Made by a program: the position numbers and the translations under genes
The notes under the pieces: model-generated
Seen by the model: the letters and a program-made list of their open reading frames with translations, nothing else
The model's database searches: none
What the model was told of the DNA's origin: nothing
Shown: positions 44,320 through 52,919 of the stretch, in pieces
How positions within the stretch are numbered: the stretch's first letter is position 1
Layout: each line of letters starts with the position of its first letter
NCBI GenBank assembly: GCA_965242775.1
Contig: CBDETI010000022.1
Location: 682,001 to 746,000 of the forward strand
Direction of reading: 5' to 3'
Source: JAWPMT01 sp965242775
Lineage (GTDB): Bacteria > Bacteroidota > Bacteroidia > Cytophagales > Cyclobacteriaceae
DNA: 64,000 bases

Positions 44320-45402
44320 CTAAAGGTAGCGTCTATTACGGGCCGCAATTGGCCATGTCTTGGTGAATTTTCCTTCCTCAACGATCGCGGCTTCATGATG
44401 GAGCGCTACCGTGGGACATATGTGGAAGGGTATTGCATGAAGGATGTCTCCAACACTAAAATCTCGCGCGTTCGGTAGGGAGATAACCATATGCTCCTCG
44501 CTATGCATGATCACCTTCGCATCAGTTAGCTCCGGAAAATGGACCGGCATGTCCGGCATTTCAGAAGCAATCGACTTGTACCCCAGGTCCAGGCACAGCA
44601 GGTTTTCCTGAGGTTTGCTCACGACTCTGGTGAGCACTGAAGCGGCATATTCAAATGGCAAATCCGGGAACTCACTAGCGTATCCATAATCCCAAAGTAG
44701 CGTAGTACCTGGAGAAAGTGACCTTTCTGGATGGCTGGCATGATATGGAAAGGTGATACTTCCTCCACAAATGAGTTCTGTCGACTGGGTTTGGGTCCTT
44801 TCCACAAGTGCAGTGACGGGAGTCATGCCGGCTTTCGCTGCGGCCGCACGGTCCTCAGGATGTGAATCATGAATATGACCATCGTAAGCATGCCACCCAC
44901 GGAAGACATGACCCGAACGCTGGACCGACTCAAGCAGTGACGATGCTTCATGGACCTGACAGCCAGTCCGGTGCATACCAACATCCAGATCAATGAAAAC
45001 GTCGAAACTTAAGGCGGTATTATTCAGGAACTGTAATTGGTCCACATGGTCAACTAACAAGGAATACCTGGTGCGCTGATATTTACCAACATATTCAATA
45101 AAAACTTCTAAACCGGGGCCACTAATAGGATAAGCTAGCAGTACATCTTCAGCTCCGCACTCTCCCAGCATCAGAGCCTCTGACAGAGTAGCACATTTAA
45201 ATTTGGAAATACCTTCGGCCAACTGCATTCGCACTACTTCAGCACATTTATAGGTTTTCACATGAGGACGTAACCTTCCTGGTGTACCCGCCATTTGGAT
45301 CATCCGCCGGATGTTCGTTTGAATCCTTTGCGGATAAAATAGCAAAACAGGCGAAATCAATGATTCGGAATTGGCGATATCAAACCACTTGGACACGGTC
45401 AA
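44320..45402 (-). CDS. D-serine dehydratase / D-threonine aldolase-like PLP enzyme
   Basis: 360 residues from a TTG at 45402 that overlaps the ridA stop (TTGA); no ATG is available before residue 34. Fold type III (alanine-racemase barrel): Lys49 in RPHVKTYK should carry PLP, with GWHAYDGHIHD and ELICGGSITFPYHA lining the site. The C-terminal domain has FHICPTVALHHEA, where His-x-Cys matches the Zn site of eukaryotic-type D-serine dehydratases and metal-dependent D-threonine aldolases. These two activities cannot be separated by motif; the adjacent ridA favours a dehydratase, because RidA disposes of 2-aminoacrylate. Cytoplasmic. Confidence 0.88.
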   Translation of the reverse strand: MTVSKWFDIANSESLISPVLLFYPQRIQTNIRRMIQMAGTPGRLRPHVKTYKCAEVVRMQLAEGISKFKCATLSEALMLGECGAEDVLLAYPISGPGLEVFIEYVGKYQRTRYSLLVDHVDQLQFLNNTALSFDVFIDLDVGMHRTGCQVHEASSLLESVQRSGHVFRGWHAYDGHIHDSHPEDRAAAAKAGMTPVTALVERTQTQSTELICGGSITFPYHASHPERSLSPGTTLLWDYGYASEFPDLPFEYAASVLTRVVSKPQENLLCLDLGYKSIASEMPDMPVHFPELTDAKVIMHSEEHMVISLPNARDFSVGDILHAIPFHICPTVALHHEAAIVEEGKFTKTWPIAARNRRYL

Positions 45403-45860
45403 TACAATTCGAAAATAGCTTCTATTTCTACTGCTATATTTCCAGGCAATATCATTCCAACGGCACTTCTGGCACCTTTCCCAAGGTCGTCTCCAAGTAA
45501 CTCCACCATCAAATCACTGTATCCGTTGATCACCTTGGGTTGATCATGGAAATCCTGGGTACTGTTGACCATGCCCAGTGTTTTCACCAGTCGCTTAATG
45601 CTTCGAAGGTCTCCAAGCTGGCTTTTGATGGTGGAAAGCATCGTCAATCCAACCTGTCTGGCCGCCGCATAACCTGCTTCGGTATCCAGGTCTGAACCCA
45701 ACTTCCCAACAATGAGGCTCCCATCACTACGCACGGGGCCTTGTCCGGACACATACAACATTTTATCCGCTACAATGACCGGTTTGTAAACCCCGCCTGC
45801 TGCCGGCGCCGGAGGGAGAACTAGCTCGAATCTCTGCAGTCTTTCTTCTATCTTATTCAT
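45399..45860 (-). CDS. ridA: RidA family enamine/imine deaminase
   Basis: 153 residues, longer than classical RidA (about 130), as in the YjgF/Rid branch with LPPAPAAGGVYKPVIVAD. Core motifs are VSGQGPVRSDG, GLTMLSTIKSQLGD, LVKTLGMVNSTQDF and GKGARSAVGMILPG, where the Arg in ARSAVG is the key active-site residue. RidA hydrolyses 2-aminoacrylate and similar enamines released by PLP dehydratases. It lies between the permease (two bases upstream) and the PLP enzyme (overlapping), matching that chemistry. Confidence 0.92.
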   Translation of the reverse strand: MNKIEERLQRFELVLPPAPAAGGVYKPVIVADKMLYVSGQGPVRSDGSLIVGKLGSDLDTEAGYAAARQVGLTMLSTIKSQLGDLRSIKRLVKTLGMVNSTQDFHDQPKVINGYSDLMVELLGDDLGKGARSAVGMILPGNIAVEIEAIFELY

Positions 45861-45862
45861 AA

Positions 45863-47164
45863 TTAAACAACAAGGTCAATAAGTAATACAGCCAGTAAAC
45901 CCACAATCGATACAGTTGTCTCCATGAGCGTCCAGGACATGAGCGTTTCCCGAATACTTACATTAAAATATTCCTTGAACAACCAAAATCCCCCATCATT
46001 TACATGTGAGAATGTGATGCTCCCTGCTCCTGTAGCAAGCACCAGCAATTCCGGAGACACGCTCCCGGCAGTGACCAGCGGCACCATAATACTCGCAGCT
46101 GTCAAAGCAGCAACCGTAGCTGAACCTACGGATATCCGGATGATCGCTGCTATCAACCAGGCCAATAAGAAAGGAGAAACGCCGAGCCCTCCCAGGGCCC
46201 TGCCGATCTCATCACTCACCTCGGTAGCGATCATGATTTCCTTGAATGAACCAGCTCCGGCAATAATTAACAAAACCCCAGCTACGCCGGAGATCGCGGC
46301 TGAAAGGATTTTCATTACATTGGTAACGCTGCGGCCCGTCCTAATACCGAGGAAGTAGGTCGAGGCCAGCACAGCAACAAGCATTGCCATAGCTGGATTT
46401 CCCAGGGCCGATAAAATCGGATTGTCTCCCACCAAAGCACCCAACATGGCAGATCCGCCAATGAGCACCACCGGAAGCAAGGCTATGAGCAAGCAGGTTG
46501 ATAATGAAGGCACCTTGTATTCATTTGAAGTTTCCACTACGTATTCTTCCAGGGGGACCGGCTGGATACGTTTCATCGTCTTCCTTAGAAAGAACTTGGC
46601 CGCGAAAATCGCTGGGATCCCCGCAATGATGCCATACGTCAGGGTCAAACCCAGGTTGGCTCCGTACATTTCAGCAATAGCCGTCGGGGCCGGATGAGGT
46701 GGTAAAAAACCATGTGTGACTGATAGCGAGGCCAACATCGGTAGCCCCACGAACAGTAAGGGCAACTTGGTTTTGGACGCTATGGCAATTACAAGTGGTA
46801 CCAGAATTACAAAACCAACGGTATAAAACATTGGGATTCCCACGATGAAGCCCGTGACGATCAAAGCGATCTGGATGTTCTTCAACCCAAACATTTTCAC
46901 AAGACTGTTGGTGATCTCATTAGCCGCTCCGCTTTCGGCAACAATTTTCCCCAGCATAGCTCCAAAACCCAATACCATGACAAGCGACCCCAAGGTCTTG
47001 CCAATTCCATTCTGTATGGCTGTTATGGACTCGGTTATGGAGAGGCCTCCCATTACCCCGACAAACAAGCACACCAGCATGAAGGAAATGAAAGTATCCA
47101 GTTTGACCACTGTGACTAAGAAGATAAGGAGTAAAATACCTAGGACGACAGGGAGAAAAATCAT
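45863..47164 (-). CDS. GntP family permease (gluconate/D-serine-type H+ symporter)
   Basis: 433 residues with about 12 membrane helices. Family motifs include VMVLGFGAMLGKIVAESGAA, IALIVTGFIVGIPMFYTVGF, THGFLPPHPAPTAIAEMYGA and the late GAGSITFSHVNDGGFWLFKE. The GntP family covers gluconate transporters and DsdX, the D-serine transporter; sequence motifs alone do not tell them apart. The operon partners ridA and a D-serine-dehydratase-like enzyme make a D-amino acid such as D-serine the better guess. It follows the hexosaminidase gene by 22 bases. Confidence 0.93.
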   Translation of the reverse strand: MIFLPVVLGILLLIFLVTVVKLDTFISFMLVCLFVGVMGGLSITESITAIQNGIGKTLGSLVMVLGFGAMLGKIVAESGAANEITNSLVKMFGLKNIQIALIVTGFIVGIPMFYTVGFVILVPLVIAIASKTKLPLLFVGLPMLASLSVTHGFLPPHPAPTAIAEMYGANLGLTLTYGIIAGIPAIFAAKFFLRKTMKRIQPVPLEEYVVETSNEYKVPSLSTCLLIALLPVVLIGGSAMLGALVGDNPILSALGNPAMAMLVAVLASTYFLGIRTGRSVTNVMKILSAAISGVAGVLLIIAGAGSFKEIMIATEVSDEIGRALGGLGVSPFLLAWLIAAIIRISVGSATVAALTAASIMVPLVTAGSVSPELLVLATGAGSITFSHVNDGGFWLFKEYFNVSIRETLMSWTLMETTVSIVGLLAVLLIDLVV

Positions 47165-47186
47165 TGTATTTGCTATTGAAGTGACA

Positions 47187-48803
47187 TTAATCTGTTTGAG
47201 GTTGAAATATATGCGGAGCGTAATTTATTCCCCAGACATCCAATAAAGGGCGGATGGTTCGCGCACGTCTCACAAAATCCGTATAGTCACGAGACTCTCG
47301 CGGGGACCAAAGTACCTCCGACATGGCGATGGCCCTGGGATAAACCATGTATTCCGCATGATCTCCGTTTGTAACGTACTCAGACCATAGGTTGCATTGC
47401 GCTCCGAGTATCATAGCTTTTTCAGCTTTGGTCAAGCCGGCAGGCACAGGCTCATACCCATACACTTTCTCAACTGTCGTGATTTGTTTGATCGCTAATG
47501 GTTCCACATCCATGTCAGCCTGATAATAGTCAAAGTAGCACCAGTCGGTGGGAGTCATAATCACCTGGTGATTTTCCTTGGCTGCTGCTATGCCACCAGA
47601 CTCTCCGCGCCAGCTCATGACTAAAGCATTCGGCGCCAATCCCCCTTCCAGGATCTCGTCCCACCCAATGATTGACTTGCCCTTGCCATTTAGGTAGGAC
47701 TCCATTCTTTGAACAAAATAGCTCTGGAGCTCGTGCTCATCTTTCAGCCCTTCCTCAGCAATACGCTGCTGGCAGTGAGGGCATTTTTCCCATCTGGATT
47801 TAGGGGCCTCATCGCCACCAATGTGAACGTAGGGGCCTGGGAATAATGGTAGCACCTCGTCGAATACATTTTCCAGAAACTCGAATGTAGATTCCTTTCC
47901 CGCACAGTAGATATCTTGAAATACACCCCAGGTCGTGGCTGTTTCGTAGGATTTGCCCACACAACCCAAGTGAGGGTAGGCAGCCAGTGCTGCACGTGCG
48001 TGCCCGGGTAATTCGATTTCTGGGATCACCGTAATATTTCTGGCACTGGCATAAGAAACAACACCTTCGATTTCTTCCTGTGTATAAAAACCACCATAGG
48101 GCTTTCCATCATATTCTGCCTGCGCTCTTGTTCGGGTCGTCGTGTAGCCAACGGCAGTTTCTGCCCGATAAGCGCCCTTTTTCTGCAACTCGGGATACTG
48201 TTTTATCTCTATCCTCCAACCCTGATCATCGGTAAGGTGCCAGTGAAAAGTATTGAATTTGAAGTACGACATCATGTCGATGTACTTTTTGATGAAGGAC
48301 ACTGGAAACATATGCCGTGTAACATCTAGGTGCATTCCGCGGTAGCCGAACCGGGGGGCATCTTTGATCTCAAGATAGGGTACGGTTTCCTTCTTCGTCA
48401 CCAAAATTTGAATAAGACTCTGCGTTCCATAAAACAAGCCCGCACGATCGCCAGCAAGGATTTTAATACCTCCTTCATCGATATACAACTCATAGGACTC
48501 AGCGCCCAGGGATAGGCCATCTGATATCGTCAACGCTATAACCGTATTATCGGATTGGTTTTCAGTAATTCGAGCATCGGCACCTATCGATCGGAGACCC
48601 CTGAGCAGGAAACGTGCCACCTGGGTTTCATCTGCGGTCTGGGCTTTAATGACAAAAGCGCCATTTATTTCAAGCGCTCCCGCTATCCTACGGACAGACT
48701 TTGGCTCCGGAACTATAGCGGGTACTCCAGTAGGCCCCTGCCTAAGATCTGTGCAGCTTGCTATCAATAAAACCCCTAAAAGTACCAGGAAGTACTTCAT
48801 CAT
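47187..48803 (-). CDS. Beta-N-acetylhexosaminidase (GH20), lipoprotein
   Basis: 538 residues from the first of two tandem ATGs (48803/48800); this gives a lipoprotein signal MMKYFLVLLGVLLIASC. A GH20b-type N-terminal domain (IVPEPKSVRRIAGALEINGA) precedes the catalytic barrel: YRGMHLDVTRHMFPVSFIKK, FNTFHWHLTDDQGWRIEIK, ITVIPEIELPGHARAALAAY and the catalytic Asp-Glu in YVHIGGDEAPKSRWEKCPHC. It removes terminal GlcNAc or GalNAc from chitin, glycan or peptidoglycan fragments in the periplasm or at the surface. It heads the five-gene operon and is its only exported member besides the permease. Confidence 0.94.
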   Translation of the reverse strand: MMKYFLVLLGVLLIASCTDLRQGPTGVPAIVPEPKSVRRIAGALEINGAFVIKAQTADETQVARFLLRGLRSIGADARITENQSDNTVIALTISDGLSLGAESYELYIDEGGIKILAGDRAGLFYGTQSLIQILVTKKETVPYLEIKDAPRFGYRGMHLDVTRHMFPVSFIKKYIDMMSYFKFNTFHWHLTDDQGWRIEIKQYPELQKKGAYRAETAVGYTTTRTRAQAEYDGKPYGGFYTQEEIEGVVSYASARNITVIPEIELPGHARAALAAYPHLGCVGKSYETATTWGVFQDIYCAGKESTFEFLENVFDEVLPLFPGPYVHIGGDEAPKSRWEKCPHCQQRIAEEGLKDEHELQSYFVQRMESYLNGKGKSIIGWDEILEGGLAPNALVMSWRGESGGIAAAKENHQVIMTPTDWCYFDYYQADMDVEPLAIKQITTVEKVYGYEPVPAGLTKAEKAMILGAQCNLWSEYVTNGDHAEYMVYPRAIAMSEVLWSPRESRDYTDFVRRARTIRPLLDVWGINYAPHIFQPQTD

Positions 48804-49111
48804 CTTTTTTGGATCTAAAACGGAATATACTAGAAACCCCGCAGCCAGGGGAAAGATGACATGAATACCCATGGCTAAAGGTCTGTAAACCAGCCTAACG
48901 CACTAGCGAGCAACTCCTTGAAGGTTAGGCTACTAAATAGGCCCAAACCATAGTAGATGAATCTTTTTTCAAGGACCTGTTGCAACATCTGTAACCTTCG
49001 GGAAGTCCTTAGGTATATTTACTATAACCTGAACAGGCTTACGTAACCAGGTGGTGGTCGTACGGTCAAAAAGCAGAAATTGCGTGCCTAAAGGTCAAAA
49101 ACTCAAATATT
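48804..49111. other. Divergent intergenic region
   Basis: 308 bases between the hexosaminidase and a permease gene. An 8-bp inverted repeat, AGCCTAAC at 48892-48899 and GTTAGGCT at 48924-48931, could be a regulator site or a leader hairpin. TATATTTA near 49012 is a weak -7 candidate, and AAAGG at about 49092 may serve as ribosome site for the permease. No gene or RNA family was recognised. Confidence 0.5.
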
Positions 49112-51520
49112 ATGCTACGCAATCACTTTACCATCACCTTACGCAACCTCAGCAAGCATCCTTTTTATGCCATCATCAATACGCTGGGGTTGGCCATTGG
49201 CATGGCAGCCGGTTTCATGATCCTGCAGTACGTCTACTACGAACTGAGCTATGATAACTTCTTTGAAAACAAAGAAAATATCTACCGCGTCCAAACCAAC
49301 CGGTACGAGGACGGTGAACTTGCCACGCAGTGGGCCGCGGGGTGTGCAGGAGTAGGTCTACATATGACTGAAGATTTTCCGGAGGTACAGGCCTTTGTTA
49401 ATCTCACCGGAAGCCGCGCACAGATTTCTTATGATGACAAATATTTCAAACTGGAAAAGCCCTATTATGCCGGGGAAGATTTCTTTGAAATATTCTCCAT
49501 TCCCTTGCTCCGAGGTGTCGATAGCCTTGTATTGAAAGAACCGTTTACGGTTGCATTAAGTGAATCTTTGGCCAAGAAAATCTTCGGTGACGAGGATCCG
49601 ATCGACAAGGTCATCAAGCAAAATGACACCAGAGACTTCAAAGTAACAGGAGTTTTTCAGGATCTACCGGAACGCTCGCATATGCAATTCGACCTGCTGT
49701 ACTCGTTTGAGTCATACGCAGTGATGGTGAGCCCCAACTCCAAGACCGCCTGGCAGTGGGATGGCTTTCTTAACTATGTGGTGCTGGCCCCAGGCACGGA
49801 CCCCAAGGCTTTGGAAAAGAAGTTCCCCGACTTTGTTCAAGCGCGTGAAGGCGAGCGGCTGGCGGATTTCAATGCCGACATGAGTTTCGACCTCCAACCA
49901 CTGACCGACATTCATTTGATCTCCAATTATCGCGGCGAGATCAAGGCAAATGGAGATAAGCAAGCCACCTATTTCCTACTGGTCATAGGGATGTTCGTTC
50001 TGTTCATTGCATGGATCAACTATATCAATCTTACCACTGCTCGGTCCATGAGCCGGGCCAAAGAGGTGGGCATCAGAAAGGTTATGGGCAGCCACCAGGG
50101 ACAATTAGTCCGACAGTTTATGTTTGAATCGTTTTTCATCAATTTACTGGCTTTCCTGATCGCCGGCCTATTGGTGATTTCAAGCTTCCCATTTTTCAAC
50201 GACTTTATTGGCAGATCCAGCTCCTACACCTGGCCAGATGCTGCCTATTTCTGGATTGGATTGGCTACGGTATTTACCACCGGGATTCTTCTGTCCGGAT
50301 TCTATCCAGCCATTGTTCTCTCAAAATTCCGTCCGGTCACAGTACTGAAAGGAAAATTTTCTGGAAGCCCTGCAGGCAACATGCTCAGGCGCGGATTGGT
50401 TGTCTTTCAGTTCCTGGCGTCACTCGTACTCATTACCGGAACTTATATCGTTTACCAGCAAATGGGCTTTCTCCAATCGCAAGACCTTGGGGTGAAAATC
50501 AACCAAACGATGATCTTGAAGCCACCCTCGTTCCAAAGCGATTCTGTCTTTGACCTTAGAAGTTCTCTATTTCAGGACAAGGTGCTGGCCGAATCATCTG
50601 TTGCCGGTATTGCCGCATCATCTGCGGTGCCGGGAAGAACCCCTGGCTGGAATGCCGGAGGTATTCGTTTTGTTGGTCAGCCACAAAGTGAAAGCAACCA
50701 GTACAGAGCCATCGGTTGTGACGACAGGTTTATGGATTTCTATGGCCTTGAATTGATTTCTGGTCGCAAATTCAGCTCGTCATTTTCGGCAGAAGAAAGC
50801 AATGTCCTGCTGAATGAATCTGCCATGAAAAGAATCGGAATGACCGATCCCGAGGAACTAATGAAGAAGAAATTGTTCTTCTGGGGAGATACGTTCAATA
50901 TCATCGGTGTAGTAAAGGATTACCGGCAGGAATCTCCAAAACAAGCCTATGATGCAATCATTTTCAGGTACTTCGACTCTCCCGGTGGGTTTTACTCTAT
51001 CAATATTCGCACCACCCAGATCAGTGAAGCAGTGGCGACTATTCAAAGCAGGTGGGAGGAAGCCTTTGGCACCAAGCCTTTCGACTTCTTTTTCCTGGAT
51101 GACTACTACAATGAACAGTATGCCAACGATATGAAATTCGGATCTATCTTCGGCATTTTCTCAGGACTCGCAATTTTCGTAGCAGTCTTGGGATTATTTG
51201 GTTTAAGCTCTTTCATTACCGCACTGCGTACTAAGGAAATAGGTATTCGTAAAGTACTCGGAGCCAATATCCAAAGCCTTTGGTTACTACTAACCAATAG
51301 TTTCCTCAAACTCGTCCTGGTTGCCATGTCGCTCTCTATTCCTATCACCTGGTGGGTAATGAACGGCTGGTTAGAAAATTTTGAGAATCGTATTGGCCTC
51401 GAGTGGTACTTGTTTGGCCTGCCTGCTATCGCATTGATAGTAGTAGCAGTGAGCACCGTCTCCTACCACACTTTCAAAACGGCCATTCTGAATCCTGCAA
51501 CAACGCTCAAGGATGAGTGA
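49112..51520 (+). CDS. MacB/FtsX-type ABC transporter permease without prefix domain
   Basis: 802 residues. It starts directly with the first membrane segment (NHFTITLRNLSKHPFYAIIN, TLGLAIGMAAGFMILQYVYY) and lacks the about 60-residue prefix seen in the permeases at 37618, 40561 and 54620. Two periplasmic domains and two FtsX blocks follow, with SMSRAKEVGIRKVMGSHQGQ and LRTKEIGIRKVLGANIQS. It has no PadR gene beside it and appears to be a single-gene unit. The ATPase partner is not in the window. Confidence 0.92.
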   Translation: MLRNHFTITLRNLSKHPFYAIINTLGLAIGMAAGFMILQYVYYELSYDNFFENKENIYRVQTNRYEDGELATQWAAGCAGVGLHMTEDFPEVQAFVNLTGSRAQISYDDKYFKLEKPYYAGEDFFEIFSIPLLRGVDSLVLKEPFTVALSESLAKKIFGDEDPIDKVIKQNDTRDFKVTGVFQDLPERSHMQFDLLYSFESYAVMVSPNSKTAWQWDGFLNYVVLAPGTDPKALEKKFPDFVQAREGERLADFNADMSFDLQPLTDIHLISNYRGEIKANGDKQATYFLLVIGMFVLFIAWINYINLTTARSMSRAKEVGIRKVMGSHQGQLVRQFMFESFFINLLAFLIAGLLVISSFPFFNDFIGRSSSYTWPDAAYFWIGLATVFTTGILLSGFYPAIVLSKFRPVTVLKGKFSGSPAGNMLRRGLVVFQFLASLVLITGTYIVYQQMGFLQSQDLGVKINQTMILKPPSFQSDSVFDLRSSLFQDKVLAESSVAGIAASSAVPGRTPGWNAGGIRFVGQPQSESNQYRAIGCDDRFMDFYGLELISGRKFSSSFSAEESNVLLNESAMKRIGMTDPEELMKKKLFFWGDTFNIIGVVKDYRQESPKQAYDAIIFRYFDSPGGFYSINIRTTQISEAVATIQSRWEEAFGTKPFDFFFLDDYYNEQYANDMKFGSIFGIFSGLAIFVAVLGLFGLSSFITALRTKEIGIRKVLGANIQSLWLLLTNSFLKLVLVAMSLSIPITWWVMNGWLENFENRIGLEWYLFGLPAIALIVVAVSTVSYHTFKTAILNPATTLKDE

Positions 51521-51699
51521 TTATCAGGACCTGCGAGTTGTCTGAACTGAATTATGAACTAAAGTTTTCGTTATTGAATTGAATTAGGTAATTTCCAAAA
51601 CCAATTGCGAATTGGAAGCCTGGTGAAAACCCTCAGGATGTTGGTCCTGGCTACCATACCATTGGATGGGTAAGCTGTACGCTGAAACTAATTCAAAGC

Positions 51700-52356
51700 A
51701 TGTCAAAATCTCAATTTGCTGGATGGGCGTTGCTCCTGTCTCTACTGGTGAGTAACTGCAAAAACGAAGAGCCGCCTGCCACCCAGCGTGCAGCAGAAGT
51801 CAAAACCGACAGTGTCAATATAGCCACGGCGCCTAAGCCAAAAGTCAAGTTCCCCGAAAATTGGAGCTACCTGGAACGAAAATTCATGCCCCAGGCCAAA
51901 CTCCATGGCAAATTTTTTGACAATCGCATTCAATTCCATATTGTGAAGAATCCGAGCCTTACGCTCTTCCGGACCATGGTAAGTGAACTCACCTTTTATC
52001 ATATAGACGAAGAACTTGCTAAGAAGAAATTCATGTTGCAAGGTGATATCTCTTCTGACTTGATGGAGACCTATGGCAATTTTAAACTAAGACCCCTGGA
52101 CTCCTTGACCAAGGCGATTGCTAAAGGCGAACCCATTATTAGTCGTGTCGGTAAGCGGCGCGTTCTGAACGACGGCCTGCGTCACTATGAGATCCGGTGG
52201 GAAAAACCAAACAAGACGATCCGATACAGAGTATCAGCCGATACGGTAGGAAGACAGATCTATGAACTCTCTGAAGAAATCCCTGATTATTCGTTGCTTT
52301 TCAACTCTGTGGAATACGGGATTTCGCAGGTAGAACCAGTCGATGAAGAAGGCTAA
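51700..52356 (+). CDS. Lipoprotein of unknown function
   Basis: 218 residues with a lipoprotein signal (MSKSQFAGWALLLSLLVSNC, Cys20) and a flexible Pro/Thr-rich linker to about residue 50. The rest is a compact mixed domain (FFDNRIQFHIVKNPSLTLFR, GKRRVLNDGLRHYEIRWEKP, IPDYSLLFNSVEYGI) with no family I recognise. It overlaps the HD-domain gene by 14 bases, so they are probably cotranslated, but the partner is cytoplasmic and no shared role is evident. Confidence 0.75.
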   Translation: MSKSQFAGWALLLSLLVSNCKNEEPPATQRAAEVKTDSVNIATAPKPKVKFPENWSYLERKFMPQAKLHGKFFDNRIQFHIVKNPSLTLFRTMVSELTFYHIDEELAKKKFMLQGDISSDLMETYGNFKLRPLDSLTKAIAKGEPIISRVGKRRVLNDGLRHYEIRWEKPNKTIRYRVSADTVGRQIYELSEEIPDYSLLFNSVEYGISQVEPVDEEG

Positions 52357-52864
52357 TCACCTGATCGATGAAATATTAGATCGTCACCGTCAAGAACTGA
52401 GTGAAGCTTTCACCCCCTACAGAAATCATGCGCAACGGGTGTTCCAAATTAGCTTATGGCTGGACCCAGGAATAAACGACCATAACCTCTCCATAGCTGC
52501 TGCCTTTCATGACCTGGCCATTTGGACCAATAAGACATGGGATTACTTGATTCCTTCTACGGAGCAGGCAGTCGAATATTGTGAAATAAACAACATACAA
52601 AGCAGAAGGGAGATTACACACATGGTCCATTTTCATCACAAAATCACACCTTACAGAGGCGACTTCCCCTCCGCTGAAGTATTTCGAAAAGCCGACCTGG
52701 TTGACCTGTCGAGGCACTATGTCCGATTCAACCTTTCACATAAAGCGCTAAAGCAACTAAGGCAAGACTTCCCTTTTTGTGGGTTTCACAGGCACTTATT
52801 TTCGACATTCAGGCGACATATGATAAAATATCCCTTTAGGCCCTTTCCGATGATCAAATTTTGA
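52343..52864 (+). CDS. Small HD-domain protein (putative phosphohydrolase)
   Basis: 173 residues, no signal. HD-type metal ligands are visible: His in TPYRNHAQRVFQISLWL, the His-Asp pair in AAAFHDLAIWTNK, and a later acidic residue in VFRKADLVDLSRHY. The helical layout fits predicted HD phosphohydrolases that act on nucleotides or related phosphates; the substrate is unknown. The start lies within the preceding lipoprotein gene. Confidence 0.82.
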   Translation: MKKANHLIDEILDRHRQELSEAFTPYRNHAQRVFQISLWLDPGINDHNLSIAAAFHDLAIWTNKTWDYLIPSTEQAVEYCEINNIQSRREITHMVHFHHKITPYRGDFPSAEVFRKADLVDLSRHYVRFNLSHKALKQLRQDFPFCGFHRHLFSTFRRHMIKYPFRPFPMIKF

Positions 52865-52919
52865 TCCACTTACTTCCAACCATTACCTAAATTACTTTGT
52901 GAATTAACCTGACCCTCAT

